DNA from: Acidobacteriota bacterium | Lineage (GTDB): Bacteria; Acidobacteriota; Blastocatellia; UBA7656 | DNA length: 51,798 nucleotides | Direction of reading: 5' to 3' | NCBI GenBank assembly: GCA_016201275.1 | Contig: JACQDB010000071.1 | Coordinates: forward strand, 1-51,798 | Shown: one piece after another, positions 25,256-34,115 of the stretch | Layout of the letters: each line of letters starts with the position of its first letter | Numbering within the stretch: the first letter of the stretch is position 1 | Notes under the pieces: model-generated | Told to the model about the DNA's origin: nothing | Database searches by the model: none | Seen by the model: only the letters and a program-made list of their open reading frames with translations | Program-made: the position numbers and the translations under genes

Positions 25256-25405
25256 CTACGGACAAGGGACGGTCAGGCGCGTTTCGCAGGCAGGACAAAA
25301 CTGCGCCGCTTGAGCCGGATTGCTGATACCTTTCGCTGTCCGCGTGAGATGAATTTTCGTTTCGTAAGCAAAGCCAATTGTAGCGGAAAAGTGGCCATTT
25401 TTCAA
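25256..25405 (-). CDS. possible 49-residue zinc-ribbon protein
   Basis: A short frame from TTG at 25405 encodes beta-strand-like GHFSATIGFAYETKIHL, a basic turn, and a C-terminal CPAC with a further Cys in TVPCP. The pattern suggests a miniature zinc ribbon. The frame is open upstream to the stop of the alarmone hydrolase gene, but no ATG or GTG is available and no ribosome site is visible before the TTG. It lies between the alarmone hydrolase and gyrA, all leftward. It could be a real small protein, or the 3' remnant of a longer gene. Confidence 0.35.
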   Translation of the reverse strand: MKNGHFSATIGFAYETKIHLTRTAKGISNPAQAAQFCPACETRLTVPCP

Positions 25406-25498
25406 AGCGAAGTGCGCGAGAAAATCACTAATAAAATCGGCGGTTTTTCGAGAAAAACTGCAAAATTTGCTTGACCTTGAAAAGGGCCGAATCGGGCT

Positions 25499-26110
25499 TC
25501 ACTGCGGGTCGCTCGCGTTCGGCAAATCGGGGCTTGCCTGCGCCACTTCCTGACGCACGACCTCGAGGGCACGGTGCAGTTCGTTGAACAAGTATGCGCT
25601 TGAGCGTGCGGCCATCGGCAGATAGTAATGTTCGGTGGTGCGTATGTAGCGCCGCTTTTTTTCCAGGCGGGGCGAGTGCGATAAAAAGCGTAAATTGTCG
25701 AGGCGGTCGCACAACTTCACAAGCGGCGCGCCGCTGTCGGCAGCCGCTTCGATGGCCGCCAGATAATCGCCCAACGAAACGCTGTCGAGTTTGGTCAACA
25801 GCCAGACGAGGTGTGCGATTTCTTGGTCAAACCATTCGGCGACCTCTTCGCGGGTGATCGGGCTGTCTTCGATGACATCGTGCAGCAAGGCCGAGCAGAT
25901 TAACTGGGGCGAGAAAATTTCCAGTTCGTCAACTAACGACACCGCGACTCTGACCGGATGCACAATGTACGGCGTGCCTTCATCGCGCAGTTGTCCGGCG
26001 TGCGCCGCTTCGGCAACTTCATAAGCGTGCCGCACCTTTCGCAAGTCGTCGTGATGCAGTTGGTGGCTCAGTGTGGCTTCGAGGTAATCGTAATCTCTTG
26101 TGTAAACCAT
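25499..26110 (-). CDS. small alarmone hydrolase-like HD protein
   Basis: The 203-residue protein is an HD-domain hydrolase like the N-terminal half of RelA/SpoT and stand-alone SAH/MESH1 enzymes, which remove pyrophosphate from (p)ppGpp with Mn2+. The metal motifs are HPVRVAVSL (His51), LLHDVIED (His77-Asp78, Glu81-Asp82) and LCDRLDNL (about 143-150). YLEATLSHQLH begins the domain and SHSPRLEKKRRYIRTTEHYY closes it. No synthetase, TGS or ACT domain is present. The start at ATG 26110 (MVYTRDYDY) fits domain boundaries; a longer frame from 26335 has a low-complexity N-terminus and overlaps the divergent plsC. The regulatory role is inferred from the family. Confidence 0.85.
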   Translation of the reverse strand: MVYTRDYDYLEATLSHQLHHDDLRKVRHAYEVAEAAHAGQLRDEGTPYIVHPVRVAVSLVDELEIFSPQLICSALLHDVIEDSPITREEVAEWFDQEIAHLVWLLTKLDSVSLGDYLAAIEAAADSGAPLVKLCDRLDNLRFLSHSPRLEKKRRYIRTTEHYYLPMAARSSAYLFNELHRALEVVRQEVAQASPDLPNASDPQ

Positions 26111-26273
26111 GTTGATTGACCGTTGGTGGTTCACTGTAACAAAGCGGCGTGGCGTCTTCAAGCGAGGCGACGAAAATGGGGATGGCGCGCTGCAACGCTC
26201 TTGCACAACAACAACGGCGCGGTGTTTAATTTCACCTCTCGATTTTCGTGTGTAGTGCGTTGCGGATTGATTT

Positions 26274-26942
26274 ATGGAATTTGTCATCGCCGTTATCAGG
26301 CCGGTCGCGTTGTGGCTTTGTCGTCTGTTCTTCAAGATCGAATTTCAGGGCGTCGAAAACATTCCGCCACAGGGTGCCTGCATCATCACGCCCAATCATC
26401 AAGCTTATGCCGACCCAATCTGGGTTACTATACCGTTTCGCCGCCGCATCTATTACATGGCTTGGGCAAAGATGTTCCGCATACCGGTGCTGGGTTTTGT
26501 CATGCGAAGCTTTGGTGCGTTTCCGGTGAAGTTGGAATCCACAGACCCCAGAGCGCAACGCGCAGCGCTTGAGTTATTGAAACGTCATTGCGCGCTAGTC
26601 ATCTTTCCCGAAGGCGGGCGCACGACGAATGGCAAGCTGATGCCATTTAAGCCGGGAGCATTTCGTCTAGCCTTAACGCAGGGAATTCCTATACTGCCGG
26701 TGACCATAGCAGGCGGCTACGAAATTTGGCCGCGCCACAAAATCTTTCCCCGCCTCGGCAAGCTTATCATCACCTTTCATCCGCTCATTTTTGTAGAACG
26801 CCTTGCCGAAGATATGCAGCGCGCCGCTCTCAAAGAACGCGCCCGCCAACTGGCGCAACAGACCCGCGCCGTGGTTGCCAGCGCCCTTGCACAAGCAAGC
26901 GTGGAAACCGAAGACCCCTTTACGGCTATCAGTAAAAGCTGA
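26274..26942 (+). CDS. plsC: 1-acyl-sn-glycerol-3-phosphate acyltransferase
   Basis: The 222-residue protein is a PlsC-type acyltransferase, which adds a fatty acid to lysophosphatidic acid to make phosphatidic acid. The catalytic NHQAYADP gives His42-x4-Asp47, followed by FPEGGRTTNG and the hydrophobic PILPVTIAGGYEIWP. An N-terminal membrane-associating segment (FVIAVIRPVALWLCRLFF) is normal for the family. It is divergent from the alarmone hydrolase gene, 163 bp apart. The C-terminal tail (about 190-222) is Ala/Gln-rich. Family members also acylate other lysophospholipids, so the exact acceptor is inferred. Confidence 0.93.
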   Translation: MEFVIAVIRPVALWLCRLFFKIEFQGVENIPPQGACIITPNHQAYADPIWVTIPFRRRIYYMAWAKMFRIPVLGFVMRSFGAFPVKLESTDPRAQRAALELLKRHCALVIFPEGGRTTNGKLMPFKPGAFRLALTQGIPILPVTIAGGYEIWPRHKIFPRLGKLIITFHPLIFVERLAEDMQRAALKERARQLAQQTRAVVASALAQASVETEDPFTAISKS

Positions 26943-27005
26943 ACCAAAATCGGCAAGCTCGCCGCCGCTTTCCGTAATTGCCTATGCCTTTGCTGGAAAA
27001 ATATA

Positions 27006-27121
27006 GCGCTTTGATGGTGGTCGAAAAAGCCCTGAGCCGCACACTATATATGGGCAGCAGGAAGAGAGTGGCTACACTTCCTGGGATAGCGTATTCATTT
27101 TTCCGATAACCATCAAAGCGC
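27006..27121. repeat. MITE-like element, family D copy 2 (116 bp)
   Basis: Perfect 13-bp terminal inverted repeats, GCGCTTTGATGGT (27006-27018) and ACCATCAAAGCGC (27109-27121), bound a non-coding element. Its left 82 bp match 15611-15693 in inverse orientation. Confidence 0.8.
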
Positions 27122-27197
27122 CAAGATAGATGGTGAGTTGATTTCCAGTTTTTATTTGCAGCCTTCACCGGCGTTTTGTCCACTCACCTTCTGCGTT

Positions 27198-28106
27198 TTA
27201 TTCGTGTACCCAGAAGCCGAACTTGCGGAATTGCGAACTTGTCCACCAGACTCTTCCACCATAGCGAAAATTGCTGGCTCCGGCCTGGCTTTGCAAAGGC
27301 GTAGTGATTTCAGCGCCGCTGCGAAGCGCCTGATGCCCGGCGGTTTCCGGCACCACGGCGCAAATATGCCCGGAGCGATTCAAATTGGTTCTCTGCCCAT
27401 TGATGATGCACACCTGCCCGTCATTGGCCGCTCGCTGTAGCTGGTTGAGCGAGAAAACTCTTTGCCAGCCAAACTCGCTGCCGAATTCCTCAAACCAGTT
27501 ACACAAGCTATTGGCGTTGAGTTCGCTCACCGTCACATCATATTGTGGGGTAACGGAAGCACCGGAGGCCAGCCGGGCTATCGCATTGCGCGTCCACCAT
27601 ACGCGCGGCAGATAGACGCCCGCCAAATAGCAATAATCATAGGCGTAGATATTGCAGAAGGTCGCGCCGCCAGAGGCCAGATAGCGTTGACTCTGTTCCA
27701 CCTTTAACCACTCAATCATACTGGTTAGCTGTGCGGCTTTGGCGGCAGCCGTAGTGCCGTTGCGACGTGGTTGCCCGGTTTCGTTGAGCGGATAGGCGCG
27801 TCCGCCGGTGTGATTTCGAGCGATGCGATTCGCGGTGGTCAAATGCACTGCGCCAATCCCTGTATGGGCGACTGGTTCTTCAATATCCGACACCGGAGAC
27901 AGATAGCGACGACTGACGAAGCCTTCCACGTCAACGCCATGAAGAGTAGTGGAAACCTTCCACCAGATTTCGCCGTTGGTGCCGCCCACTTTGGTGACCA
28001 ACTGCCCTTGTGGCAAGGTGGCTTTTACGGTTCGGGGCGCAATGACGGGTTCAGACCGCAGATTCAATGCGGTTGCGGTAACCTTAAACTGTGAAGTTGT
28101 TGCCAT
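27198..28106 (-). CDS. SH3-domain cysteine peptidase-like protein
   Basis: The 302-residue protein begins with a bacterial SH3 domain (about 7-72: VTATALNLRSEP, GEIWWKVSTTLHGVDVEGFV). After a linker there is a NlpC/CHAP-like cysteine peptidase or amidase region with Cys151 in GGATFCNIYAYDYCYLAGV and His247 in SGHICAVVPE. Such enzymes cut peptidoglycan peptides or amides. Surprisingly no signal peptide is seen; the start at ATG 28106 is well supported by GGAGGAAA upstream, so export, if any, uses another route or lysis. It follows the coiled-coil protein gene by 99 bp, in the same direction. Enzyme assignment is by motif only. Confidence 0.75.
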   Translation of the reverse strand: MATTSQFKVTATALNLRSEPVIAPRTVKATLPQGQLVTKVGGTNGEIWWKVSTTLHGVDVEGFVSRRYLSPVSDIEEPVAHTGIGAVHLTTANRIARNHTGGRAYPLNETGQPRRNGTTAAAKAAQLTSMIEWLKVEQSQRYLASGGATFCNIYAYDYCYLAGVYLPRVWWTRNAIARLASGASVTPQYDVTVSELNANSLCNWFEEFGSEFGWQRVFSLNQLQRAANDGQVCIINGQRTNLNRSGHICAVVPETAGHQALRSGAEITTPLQSQAGASNFRYGGRVWWTSSQFRKFGFWVHE

Positions 28107-28205
28107 GATAGTTTCCTCCAAAAAAACTGTGATTTCGTTCGCCAGCCTGCCAAGGAACGACAAACTGGCGCAAGAAGAGAAGTCATCGCCGAGTTGCCCG
28201 GCTCT

Positions 28206-29741
28206 TTATGGCACGGGTTCGAACAACCTCTTATGCACATCTTTAGAGTCGGTGTACTCGATGTAATCCATTACTACACCGCCATCCACCATAATGCCTT
28301 TGGTATCGAAAAGCTGATAATAGACGCTGACGCCGCCGCTATGCGCGGACTTGGCATTGAAAAAGAGATTTCTACGAATGCGCGTCGTGCCGTTTGCGGT
28401 CGGCGGCGTCAAGCGCAAAACATAGGTCTTCGGGTCTTTCAGGAGCACGGCTAAAGACTCGGTGCGGATGATTAAGGCCAGCGGCGTCAACTTGGTCTTC
28501 TCATCTACGGTATTGAGGCTTTTGGTGAGTTCTTCAATGGCCAGATTAAAAAAGGCCAACCGCGTAATCGGTTTTTCCATACGCGTTTTTTTCGCTTTAC
28601 GTTGAGACATTCCCCCGTTGATAGCTTCCACCTGCTTCTTCTTGGTTTTGATTTTCTCAAGCGTAGCCGCATCGGGTGAAGAGATTTTCTCCAATTCGGC
28701 AATCTCTTTTTTCAACTCCTCCACATCCTTCTCGTTCTTGGCGATCTTCTTGCCCAAGTCCTCGAATTCTTTGAGCAAGGCCACCGCTTGAACCTTTTGT
28801 TCCACCAGGCGATTGAGCGCCTCCAGAAAAGGCGATTGCGCTGCGGGTTTATCCGTGCCCTCTTCGGTCGTCAACACATTGGGCGGATACAGCAACGGAT
28901 AGTAAACCGTGATATGGGGAGAGTGAGTATTCAAATCCATGACCAGATAAGAAATGATCATCTCTTCGCTGACCGTAATCGGTTGATCCTTAAACTCGGT
29001 GTCGGTCTTGAACAGGCTGAAGAGTTCGGCTATGGATTTCAGCACTCCCGTAGCGGAATAGAAAGGCAAGGAAATCTCCCCACCGCCAATCGCCGCAGTC
29101 GTAAACTCCGCCTTGCTGTTTTCAACTTCTCCAACGGCCTGTTTGGTGCCAGCGAGTAATCCATAGAGTTGAACCAGCATGGCCTTGTAGCTGGAAAGCG
29201 CGAGCAGATCGGTGGCGTTATAAACCACGAGCGTTTTGATCTTCCCTTCTGACTCGGCAGTACTGCGGGGCGCAGAACGGCCTGGCTCCGCATCCTTATT
29301 AGGAAGGCTGAAATTGCGGATTTGCGCGCTCAGTTTTCCCGAGGCTTTTTCCGCAGCTTTTTCGGCCAGCAGCCGGGTTTCGACAAACTTACTGGTATCG
29401 CCGGTGATGTCGCCGGTTTTCGCGGTGACGCTGGAGGGGCCGGCAACGGCAGCGCGATTCGCCTCAAGGGTGGCTTTTCTAGCTTCGGCTGCGGCTTTTT
29501 CGGCTTCCGCCAGTTTCTGCTTAAACTCGGCCATCTCCAGTTCGCGTTTTCTGGCCTCATCATCGGAATTTTGCGCCGGGTCTTGTTGCCCAGCCGCCGT
29601 GTGCAGGCGTGTGACTGCGCTTACCGCTCTGGGCATTTGACACAGACTGCATAATAGTAAAACCCCGATCACTTGGTGTTTGCCTATACAGGCTACGCGG
29701 TGCATCCGGGACTGCATTTTTCGCATAGAATTTGGTTTCAT
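28206..29741 (-). CDS. exported coiled-coil protein of unknown function
   Basis: The 511-residue protein has a signal peptide (VIGVLLLCSLCQMPRAVSA, cut at about residue 42) and then an Ala/Lys/Glu coiled coil (FKQKLAEAEKAAAEARKATL). A mixed alpha/beta central part (TLVVYNATDLLALSSYKAML, LPFYSATGVLKSIAELFSL) follows, then a second coiled coil (KKIAKNEKDVEELKKEIAEL) and a C-terminal beta region with RNLFFNAKSAHSGGVSVYY. I do not recognise a family. AAAGGAGA supports the ATG at 29741. It lies between a cytoplasmic subtilase and the SH3-peptidase; the layout suggests an envelope scaffold for that locus. Confidence 0.75.
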   Translation of the reverse strand: MKPNSMRKMQSRMHRVACIGKHQVIGVLLLCSLCQMPRAVSAVTRLHTAAGQQDPAQNSDDEARKRELEMAEFKQKLAEAEKAAAEARKATLEANRAAVAGPSSVTAKTGDITGDTSKFVETRLLAEKAAEKASGKLSAQIRNFSLPNKDAEPGRSAPRSTAESEGKIKTLVVYNATDLLALSSYKAMLVQLYGLLAGTKQAVGEVENSKAEFTTAAIGGGEISLPFYSATGVLKSIAELFSLFKTDTEFKDQPITVSEEMIISYLVMDLNTHSPHITVYYPLLYPPNVLTTEEGTDKPAAQSPFLEALNRLVEQKVQAVALLKEFEDLGKKIAKNEKDVEELKKEIAELEKISSPDAATLEKIKTKKKQVEAINGGMSQRKAKKTRMEKPITRLAFFNLAIEELTKSLNTVDEKTKLTPLALIIRTESLAVLLKDPKTYVLRLTPPTANGTTRIRRNLFFNAKSAHSGGVSVYYQLFDTKGIMVDGGVVMDYIEYTDSKDVHKRLFEPVP

Positions 29742-29905
29742 CGGTTCTCCTTTATGTCGAGCTGAAAATTCAAAATGGGCATTCGTCATGGGTTGCAGCC
29801 ATCGCTCACCACGCGCCTCATCTACAGACAATTGCTCCTGTAGGGCCAGTCATTTTCTTTCACACCGGAGGCGGAAATTTCTGTGCTTCAAATTGTGGCG
29901 GCAAT

Positions 29906-30002
29906 AAGCTGCAAGTCTTGAGTGATTTTCCAATGCCCTGTAGCGGCGACGCTGAGGTCGTCGCCGCTACAGGGTTGCAGATTATTTCGCGCCCAATCCT
30001 TA
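29906..30002. repeat. palindromic element, family C copy 2
   Basis: In inverse orientation this matches 16241-16357: TTGAGTGATTTTCCAATGCC, the central palindrome CCCTGTAGCGGCGAC/GTCGCCGCTACAGGG, and the end ATCCTTA. The last bases contain the TAA stop codon of the subtilase gene at 30000-31142. Confidence 0.75.
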
Positions 30003-31142
30003 CGCTCGTAAGGCTCTGGCTTCGACCAGCAAGCGAAGTTGCAGATGGCGTCGCACCGCGTCCAGTGCAGTTAAGGCATCAACTCGAAAATATTTCAAAC
30101 CGGTATGATGAACATTGTCATTCTCATCATCGCCGTCTTCAATCTCGACGCCGCCTTGACGAAGCCAGGTGACCAAATCTTCAACCGCTGGCATCTGGTT
30201 GGTTTGCCGGAAATAAAACTGCTGCATCAAAAGCACCATACCGGCAATCACCGGCGTCGCCTGGCTGGTGCCGCTTTGCACCGATTCGCCATTGTCCGAT
30301 GCGATACCGGAGGAAGTGACGGGCGCGCCGGGAGCGAAAATATCGGTGCGCGTATGGGGATTTACGCTCTCGTGAAGGCGCTGCGAAAAAGGCGTAAGCT
30401 GCCCGGCGCGAGTGGAAAAGGCGGTTCCCAGATTGCCGTCTTGCCCATAGCTGATCGGTCCGCCGATATTGGAATCATAGACTGCGCCCACGCTGATGGT
30501 ATCCGATAAAATCGCCGGAAAGCTCATGCCCGGCTCCGAGTTGTGGGTAGCGAAGTCATTCCCTGCAGCCACCACCACTGGCACTCTTTCGGCTTTTAAC
30601 TGCCGGATACGATTACTCACTTTGTCGTCCTCAAAGCCGCCATCTGAGGTATAGTTGCCGGAATCGCCGAGAGACATCGAAACCACTGTGATGTTGTACT
30701 GCTGGCGATTTTCCAGCACCCAGTCCAGCGCTTCGGCAACAGCGTTGAAAGAGCCTCCGCCCATATTGGTCAAGACTTTTAGCGGCACGATTCCGGCTCC
30801 GGGGGCAACGCCGATATGCCGACCATTGGCGGCAATGATGCCACCAACATTGGTACCATGCCCTTGTCCATCGGAAGCATCATTAGGATTCCCGCCATTG
30901 TCACTGGTAAAATTCCGTTGCGCTTTGACGCGCCCGGAAAAATCTATATGCGTGGCACGCAGTCCGGTATCCAGCACTGCTGCCGTGAAACCATTCCCCG
31001 TCACCGAAAACATGGAGCGTGCTTCATTGAGGCGCAAAAAATTAGTGATTTCCACCAACAGAGCGTGGAGTTGAGGTTGCGAAAATTGAACGGGTTTTTC
31101 GACCATACCAATCTGGTCTGGCGGTTGAATTACGTTAGTCAT
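30000..31142 (-). CDS. cytoplasmic subtilisin-like serine protease (S8)
   Basis: The 380-residue protein has the complete S8 catalytic set: Asp58 in AAVLDTGLR, His95 in GQGHGTNVGG, Asn195 in VAAGND and Ser293 in SGTSQATPVIAG. The N-terminal 45 residues are short and contain no signal peptide or membrane segment, so unlike the subtilase at 1-2286 it should act in the cytoplasm or be released by lysis. The C-terminus is helical (VDALTALDAVRRHLQLRLL) and acidic before that (EIEDGDDENDN). AAGGAG lies upstream of the ATG. It overlaps the small zinc/HTH gene by 8 bp. A processing protease for a product of this locus is an attractive guess. Confidence 0.92.
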   Translation of the reverse strand: MTNVIQPPDQIGMVEKPVQFSQPQLHALLVEITNFLRLNEARSMFSVTGNGFTAAVLDTGLRATHIDFSGRVKAQRNFTSDNGGNPNDASDGQGHGTNVGGIIAANGRHIGVAPGAGIVPLKVLTNMGGGSFNAVAEALDWVLENRQQYNITVVSMSLGDSGNYTSDGGFEDDKVSNRIRQLKAERVPVVVAAGNDFATHNSEPGMSFPAILSDTISVGAVYDSNIGGPISYGQDGNLGTAFSTRAGQLTPFSQRLHESVNPHTRTDIFAPGAPVTSSGIASDNGESVQSGTSQATPVIAGMVLLMQQFYFRQTNQMPAVEDLVTWLRQGGVEIEDGDDENDNVHHTGLKYFRVDALTALDAVRRHLQLRLLVEARALRA

Positions 31143-31458
31143 GGTTACATTCTCCTTTTTGCGGGGTTACGTCCATCGGCGGAGGTTGGTCTGGCGTCCC
31201 GTGTTGAGACCGCCAAGCCGCCAGCGATTGTGGACAAATCATCAAAATGCTGCCCAGCGCGGTGGCGAAGTGAAGTTGCCCTTCGCCAATCAACCGGCAT
31301 AGCTCTTGTGTGGGCAGGCCAGTGGTGGCGCTGGCGTCTTCCAGCATCAGCAGCCATACGCCCTCGCCGCACTCCGGGCATTTCTTCTGTAATAGTTTGC
31401 GACGACGACGAATCACAGTAGTTTTACTGATCGCAACGGTGATCTTGGTTCGCTTCAT
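31135..31458 (-). CDS. small zinc/helix-turn-helix protein
   Basis: The 107-residue protein starts with a basic strand-like segment (ITVAISKTTVIRRRRK), continues with CPECGEGVWLLMLEDASAT (one CxxC pair) and then an excisionase/MerR-like helix-turn-helix stretch (TGLPTQELCRLIGEGQLHF, ICPQSL). I associate this layout with a small regulator type common in Blastocatellia, from memory. It overlaps the cytoplasmic subtilase gene by 8 bp and is the first gene of the leftward half of the divergent locus. A local regulatory role is inferred. Confidence 0.7.
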   Translation of the reverse strand: MKRTKITVAISKTTVIRRRRKLLQKKCPECGEGVWLLMLEDASATTGLPTQELCRLIGEGQLHFATALGSILMICPQSLAAWRSQHGTPDQPPPMDVTPQKGECNHD

Positions 31459-31564
31459 TTGAGAATCCGTTATCGCCGCATAAAAAAAATTTGCGCGGGT
31501 CGCTCTTTCGTGCTAGACTGCGAACCGTTTACTTTCCGCAGTACCCAAGTTCAGCGACCCTGCA

Positions 31565-31612
31565 CGCAATGACTATTGCGTAATTGACGTAGAAAAGTCC
31601 TCAAAGAAATAT
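31565..31612 (+). promoter_or_regulatory. operator-like palindrome and promoter of the sensor gene
   Basis: CGCAAT-GACT-ATTGCG at 31565-31580 is a perfect palindrome. It ends 3 nt before TTGACG (31584-31589), which is 17 nt from AAATAT (31607-31612). Layout fits a -35/-10 promoter with an adjacent regulator site in the divergent gap. Confidence 0.45.
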
Positions 31613-31641
31613 CAAAAATATATAAAATTGGGGTTTTGCCT

Positions 31642-34101
31642 ATGAAACCTATCCCTCATCGCTTTTATGAATTCGGGCCTTTCCACTTGGACACGGCCAC
31701 GACTTGTCTTCATCACCAGCAGGAATTGATTCGCCTGACGCCAAAGGTTTTCGACGTACTGGTCTTGCTGGTGCAAAGCAAAGGTCGCCTGATTGAACGC
31801 GACGAACTGCTCGATACCGTGTGGTTCAATACTGCCGTTGAAGAAGCCAATCTGACCCAAAGCATTTCGATTTTACGAAGCAAGCTGGGGTGTGGGCAAA
31901 ACGGACAACGCTATATCGAAACCATCCCGAAACGCGGCTATCGCTTTGTCGCGCCGGTGCGTGAGTTCGATTATGAAGAAGAGATGATTATCAAGCAGCA
32001 CACCCTTACAGAAGTAATCATCGAGCAGCAGGAGGTTCCTCCGACGACCCAGACCGCAACAGCAGCGCCAACCGTCGGCCTAACCCCTGCGACTTCTACA
32101 CGACTGCGTACCACTTGGCGCGCTTGGAGCCAAAGCCGTACCCTATTGGCAATCAGCCTCATCGCTATAGTGCTGGTCACCACGCTGACGCTTTTGCGAT
32201 TGGCGACCAAAGAGCGCCTGCAAAAGACTCCCGACTGGCGCTCCACCTTACGACTCGTGCAGATTTACGGGCAGAAGAACAACCGCCGAGAAAACATGAC
32301 GAGTGGCAAATTTTCGCCGGATGGCAATACCATCGCGTTCTCTTCATCGGGTGAAGGATTGAATATCTGGGTTATCCAAAAAACGGCCAACCAGCCCATC
32401 CAGATTACCAACGGCACTTGGAATGATAGTGATCCGCTCTGGTCGCCTACCGGCGACGCCATCGCCTTCCTGTCTGACCGTGGCGACCAATTAGGCATCT
32501 GGAGTGTGCCGTCTCTGGGTGTCGGCACTGCCCCTACGTTACTGAAAACGCTCAACCCACATGGCACCGTTCCCCACCATGTGCCGTCTCTACATCGCTG
32601 GTCAAAAGATAAAATTTATTATAGTTGGAACAACAATTTTTATTCTTTTGATCTCTTGAGCCTGGCCGTGGAGCAATGGACTTCTTTCGCTGCGGACAGC
32701 AAATATTCGATTGAATTCAGTTTATCGCCAGACGCACAGCATCTGGCATACCGGAAAAATGAAAACAACCAGTTTGATCTATACGTGATTTCCAAAGGTG
32801 GAGAGCCACCCCGTCCTTTGACTCAGGACCCGGCACTTGAAGTAGCTATGGCCTGGCATCCAGATAACCAACGATTAATCTATACCTCGGAACTCGATGG
32901 CCGTTATCGCCTCGGTGTGGCGTACCTGGATGGGCGTCCGCCCGAACAAATTACCTTTACGGATCAGCGCTTGGCGGTGTGGGACGTTGCGCCGGATGGC
33001 AAACAAATTCTCTGCTTCGGACATAAAGATGAATCCGACATCTGGAAAGTCAATCGGGATACCGGCGCAGAGACCCGGCTGACCTCGGCCATAGGCATGG
33101 AATTCTGGCCCCTGCTGTCGCCTGATGCAAAAGCCATCGCCTATCAAGCGCTACAGGGAGAAAATACCGTATGGAAACCCAAAGAGAGCGCTCTGGTTAT
33201 CAGTCCGCTGGAAGCGCTCGCGCAACCCAGCCAGGTTATTGCCAACGGCTTCGCCGCGCAGTGGTCGCCCGATGGCGAGAAACTCGCCTTTCTGCGGCTT
33301 TCTGCGCGTGTGCCGAGTCTGTATGTCGCCCGAACCTATGGCAGCGAGCCGCAACGAATCGCTGAAAATGTACTTTTCGGTGGCGCGACTATCGGGCCGC
33401 CTTTCAATCGTTTTCAGGTTAAGGATTTCTGCTGGTCGCCGGATAGTTCAAAAATCGCTTATTGTGCTGAACTCGACGGCATAGCCAATCTATGGGTAAG
33501 CACTGATGATGGGACCAGCACAAGAAGCCTCTCTGAAAATACGGATACACAACTCAACTTCGCGGCTCCCTTCTGGTCGCCGGATGGTCGCTATCTCGCT
33601 TATGTAACCAAAACCGCAGCGCAGCCGGCTGAGACCAAACAAATTTGGACGCTCTGCCTTACCGATTTTGAGACGACCACCCGGTTATATCAAAGCGACC
33701 GTGTGTTGCGAATCATGGGCTGGGATGCGACCAGCGCCCAGGTACTTTTTGGCGCGGTTGAAAATAAAGGGATGAATCGAGCCATGCCCACCGAAGTCAC
33801 CTTGCATCAGGTTTCGGTAGCCGCACAGCGTGAGACCCTCCTTGCCACCTTACAGAATACTTATCTGGCCAATATTCATCTCTCCCCGAATAGCCGAACT
33901 ATTTTTTTTGTCAAAGTGCAGGAGGGCAAAGATGATTTATGGGCTTTATCCCTTGTCACCAAACAGACAACCCGAATCACTCAGAATCAAGACGCCGAAA
34001 CCTATTTTTCCAGTGTTGCCTGTTCGCCCGATGGAAAGGAATTTTTCTACGGCAAACAATCGAGCTGGAGTGTGATGACCTTGATAGACAACTTTAACTA
34101 A
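31642..34101 (+). CDS. membrane winged-helix sensor with WD40-like beta-propeller
   Basis: The 819-residue protein has an OmpR-type winged helix at about 8-106 (LIRLTPKVFDVLVLLVQSKG, YIETIPKRGYRFVAPV), a linker, one transmembrane helix at about 167-186, and a long periplasmic beta-propeller of TolB/PD40 repeats (FSPDGNTIAFSSSGEGLNIW, WSPTGDAIAFLSDRGDQLGI and several more with the SPDG motif). This is the CadC/ToxR-like one-component arrangement: an outside sensor linked directly to a DNA-binding domain, without phosphorelay. ATG 31642 was preferred over TTG 31636. It is the first gene of the rightward half of the locus and probably controls it, perhaps through the adjacent palindrome. Confidence 0.9.
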   Translation: MKPIPHRFYEFGPFHLDTATTCLHHQQELIRLTPKVFDVLVLLVQSKGRLIERDELLDTVWFNTAVEEANLTQSISILRSKLGCGQNGQRYIETIPKRGYRFVAPVREFDYEEEMIIKQHTLTEVIIEQQEVPPTTQTATAAPTVGLTPATSTRLRTTWRAWSQSRTLLAISLIAIVLVTTLTLLRLATKERLQKTPDWRSTLRLVQIYGQKNNRRENMTSGKFSPDGNTIAFSSSGEGLNIWVIQKTANQPIQITNGTWNDSDPLWSPTGDAIAFLSDRGDQLGIWSVPSLGVGTAPTLLKTLNPHGTVPHHVPSLHRWSKDKIYYSWNNNFYSFDLLSLAVEQWTSFAADSKYSIEFSLSPDAQHLAYRKNENNQFDLYVISKGGEPPRPLTQDPALEVAMAWHPDNQRLIYTSELDGRYRLGVAYLDGRPPEQITFTDQRLAVWDVAPDGKQILCFGHKDESDIWKVNRDTGAETRLTSAIGMEFWPLLSPDAKAIAYQALQGENTVWKPKESALVISPLEALAQPSQVIANGFAAQWSPDGEKLAFLRLSARVPSLYVARTYGSEPQRIAENVLFGGATIGPPFNRFQVKDFCWSPDSSKIAYCAELDGIANLWVSTDDGTSTRSLSENTDTQLNFAAPFWSPDGRYLAYVTKTAAQPAETKQIWTLCLTDFETTTRLYQSDRVLRIMGWDATSAQVLFGAVENKGMNRAMPTEVTLHQVSVAAQRETLLATLQNTYLANIHLSPNSRTIFFVKVQEGKDDLWALSLVTKQTTRITQNQDAETYFSSVACSPDGKEFFYGKQSSWSVMTLIDNFN

Positions 34102-34115
34102 AAGGAGAATTGCAA

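Noticed and set aside
25428-25712. 94-residue minus-strand reading frame
   Set aside because: It overlaps the 3' end of the alarmone hydrolase in another frame and is Arg/Pro-rich without family features.
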